Below, one piece after another: positions 6,500 through 7,378 of a stretch of 7,378 nt of DNA. This stretch comes from an uncultured Deferribacteraceae bacterium (GTDB lineage: Bacteria > Chrysiogenota > Deferribacteres > Deferribacterales > Mucispirillaceae), in assembly GCA_947039055.1 (NCBI GenBank), contig CAMQYB010000089.1:1-7378 (forward strand). The letters run 5' to 3'. A program made the position numbers and the translations under genes. Every line of letters begins with the position of its first letter. Positions within the stretch are counted from its first letter, which is position 1. The notes under the pieces are model-generated. The model made no database searches. It was given only the letters and a program-made list of their open reading frames with translations, and was not told the origin of the DNA.

Positions 6500-7078
6500 A
6501 TGGATTTTTTTACTAAAATGAATATAGCAAATAAGATAACTTTTTTAAGAATTTTATTTGTTCCTCTAGTAGTAGTTTTTTTGTATCCAGAAAATTTTTA
6601 TGCAAATGTATTAGCGTTATTTCTTTTTGTACTAATATCAGTATCAGATATTATTGATGGATATTTAGCACGCAAATATAATCTTATAACAGATTTTGGA
6701 AAAATTCTTGATCCTATAGCAGACAAGATTTTAATCACAACAATAATGCTTGTACTTATCCATCTTGGCAGAGTTGATGCGTGGCTTGTAGCGATTATCG
6801 TTAGTAGAGATCTGTTAGTTGCAGCGATTAGAGATTTATCATCATCGAAAGGTTTGATAATTGCAGCTGGTGGTTGGGGTAAAACAAAGACTATTTTTCA
6901 AATGATAGCGATCGGCTTTTTAATGTATAAAAGCGATACTGTTTTTGGTATATATATAAACGCACATTTTATCGGAACAATTTTGATATACATATCAACA
7001 ATAATGTCTGTTTATTCAGGTTACCTATATATAAAAGCGTTTGCAGAATCATCGAAATCTATTGATGTAGATTATTAA
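6500..7078 (+). CDS. pgsA: CDP-diacylglycerol-glycerol-3-phosphate phosphatidyltransferase
   Basis: PgsA is an integral inner-membrane enzyme that makes phosphatidylglycerol phosphate from CDP-diacylglycerol and glycerol 3-phosphate, the committed step to phosphatidylglycerol and cardiolipin. The 192 residues are family-typical. The CDP-alcohol phosphotransferase signature is complete: Asp50, Asp53-Gly54, Ala57-Arg58, Gly67, Asp71 and Asp75 (D-x2-DG-x2-AR-x8-G-x3-D-x3-D). NIANKITFLRI at 8-18 is the usual N-terminal motif of PgsA, and GKTKTIFQM at 127-135 matches its conserved loop. About six hydrophobic segments are visible, roughly at 15-30, 34-50, 75-90, 93-110, 131-144 and 155-178. AGAGGA at 6484-6489 lies 10 nt before the ATG; Met7 is a less likely second start. 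The family also contains other alcohol phosphotransferases, but the N-terminal and GKTKT motifs favour PgsA. Confidence 0.92.
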   Translation: MDFFTKMNIANKITFLRILFVPLVVVFLYPENFYANVLALFLFVLISVSDIIDGYLARKYNLITDFGKILDPIADKILITTIMLVLIHLGRVDAWLVAIIVSRDLLVAAIRDLSSSKGLIIAAGGWGKTKTIFQMIAIGFLMYKSDTVFGIYINAHFIGTILIYISTIMSVYSGYLYIKAFAESSKSIDVDY

Positions 7079-7104
7079 TATATTTGAAGCTATTTAAATA
7101 TATT
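7077..7104 (+). terminator. AT-only inverted repeat after pgsA
   Basis: AATATATTT at 7077-7085 and AAATATATT at 7096-7104 are perfect reverse complements (9 bp) around a 10-nt loop, starting in the pgsA stop codon. A short T-run (GTTTT, 7107-7111) follows. With no G-C pair the stem would be unstable, so it is at best a weak rho-independent terminator. Confidence 0.3.
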
Positions 7105-7296
7105 GAGTTTTAAGATCGCACATATATGCAATATATTGAATATGTATTACAGGGCGATAAATTGGAAGAAATTTATTACATCTGCGTATATGCAAAATAC
7201 TATATATATAATAAGTGATTTATTATGTTAGTTTTGTGACAGGGATATGTATGTAAGTTAAGAGAGTATGTAATATATTATAAGCGTTCAATATCG
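7105..7296. other. Non-coding AT-rich region before the right array
   Basis: No ORF, RNA gene or mobile element is recognisable. TATATGCAA occurs twice (7123-7131 and 7187-7195), 64 bp apart, within similar surroundings. GTTAGTTTTGTGACA at 7227-7241 looks like an eroded copy of the 16-bp unit found further right, lacking one A and with C changed to T. Together with the array this makes a 300-nt gene-free end. Confidence 0.6.
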
Positions 7297-7378
7297 GTTA
7301 AGTTTTGCGACAGTTAAGTTTTACGACAGTTAAGTTTTACGACAGTTAAGTTTTGCGACAGTTAAGTTTTGCGACAGT
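7297..7378. repeat. 16-bp tandem array at the right edge, 5 full copies
   Basis: Five contiguous units of GTTAAGTTTTRCGACA begin at 7297, 7313, 7329, 7345 and 7361, plus two bases of a sixth at the window end. The only variation is G or A at position 11 (G, A, A, G, G). There is no spacer and no internal hairpin in the unit. The array clearly continues beyond the window. Its homogeneity implies recent expansion or ongoing homogenisation. It has no evident function. Confidence 0.95.

Noticed and set aside
285..7078. A new multi-gene system formed by the six genes
   Set aside because: Each gene is a well-known, intact housekeeping gene with separate function; adjacency alone does not support a joint pathway.
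7297..7378. Right-hand repeat as part of a repetitive protein gene
   Set aside because: A 16-bp unit shifts frame at every copy and includes TAA stops, so no long reading frame runs through it.

Overview
The window is a compact, AT-rich bacterial chromosome segment (roughly one third G+C by eye). It carries six housekeeping genes, all on the + strand: rplS (ribosomal protein L19), metH (cobalamin-dependent methionine synthase), an ftsB/divIC-like division gene, xseA (exonuclease VII large subunit), greA (transcript-cleavage factor) and pgsA (CDP-diacylglycerol-glycerol-3-phosphate phosphatidyltransferase). All six reading frames are intact, with family-typical lengths and motifs. TGG encodes tryptophan where expected, so the standard bacterial code fits. 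Strong A/T preference at third codon positions and many TTA/ATA codons suggest an AT-rich, possibly reduced genome. I cannot place the taxon. Four-module MetH, PgsA and an FtsB-like protein are compatible with a diderm bacterium, but that is inference.

Layout. Positions 1-225 are a degenerate tandem array of 18-20 bp units that runs off the left edge. rplS follows (285-641), and metH starts 6 nt after it (648-3959). A 152-nt gap with short 12-bp repeats leads to the ftsB-like gene (4112-4417). A 49-bp tandem repeat begins inside the end of that gene and fills the gap to xseA (4506-5912). greA (5979-6455) and pgsA (6500-7078) follow with short gaps. The last 300 nt are non-coding and end in a 16-bp tandem array (7297-7378) that runs off the right edge.

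How the genes relate. They serve separate core functions: translation, methionine and one-carbon metabolism, division, DNA repair, transcription fidelity and phospholipid synthesis. Their co-orientation and short gaps suggest one or a few transcription units, but not a dedicated pathway. The first two genes look translationally linked. Promoter-like elements before the ftsB-like gene, xseA and pgsA suggest internal starts.

No new defence, mobile or biosynthetic system is visible. The real signal is in the non-coding DNA. The left flank, the metH-ftsB gap, the ftsB-xseA gap and the right flank each hold their own repeat family (units about 19, 12, 49 and 16 bp). Both edge arrays are most uniform at the window ends and decay inward. 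xseA itself carries a recent in-frame 66-bp duplication in its coiled-coil region. This looks like a genome where intergenic DNA grows and diverges by local tandem duplication, and one promoter (xseA) appears to lie inside such decayed repeats.
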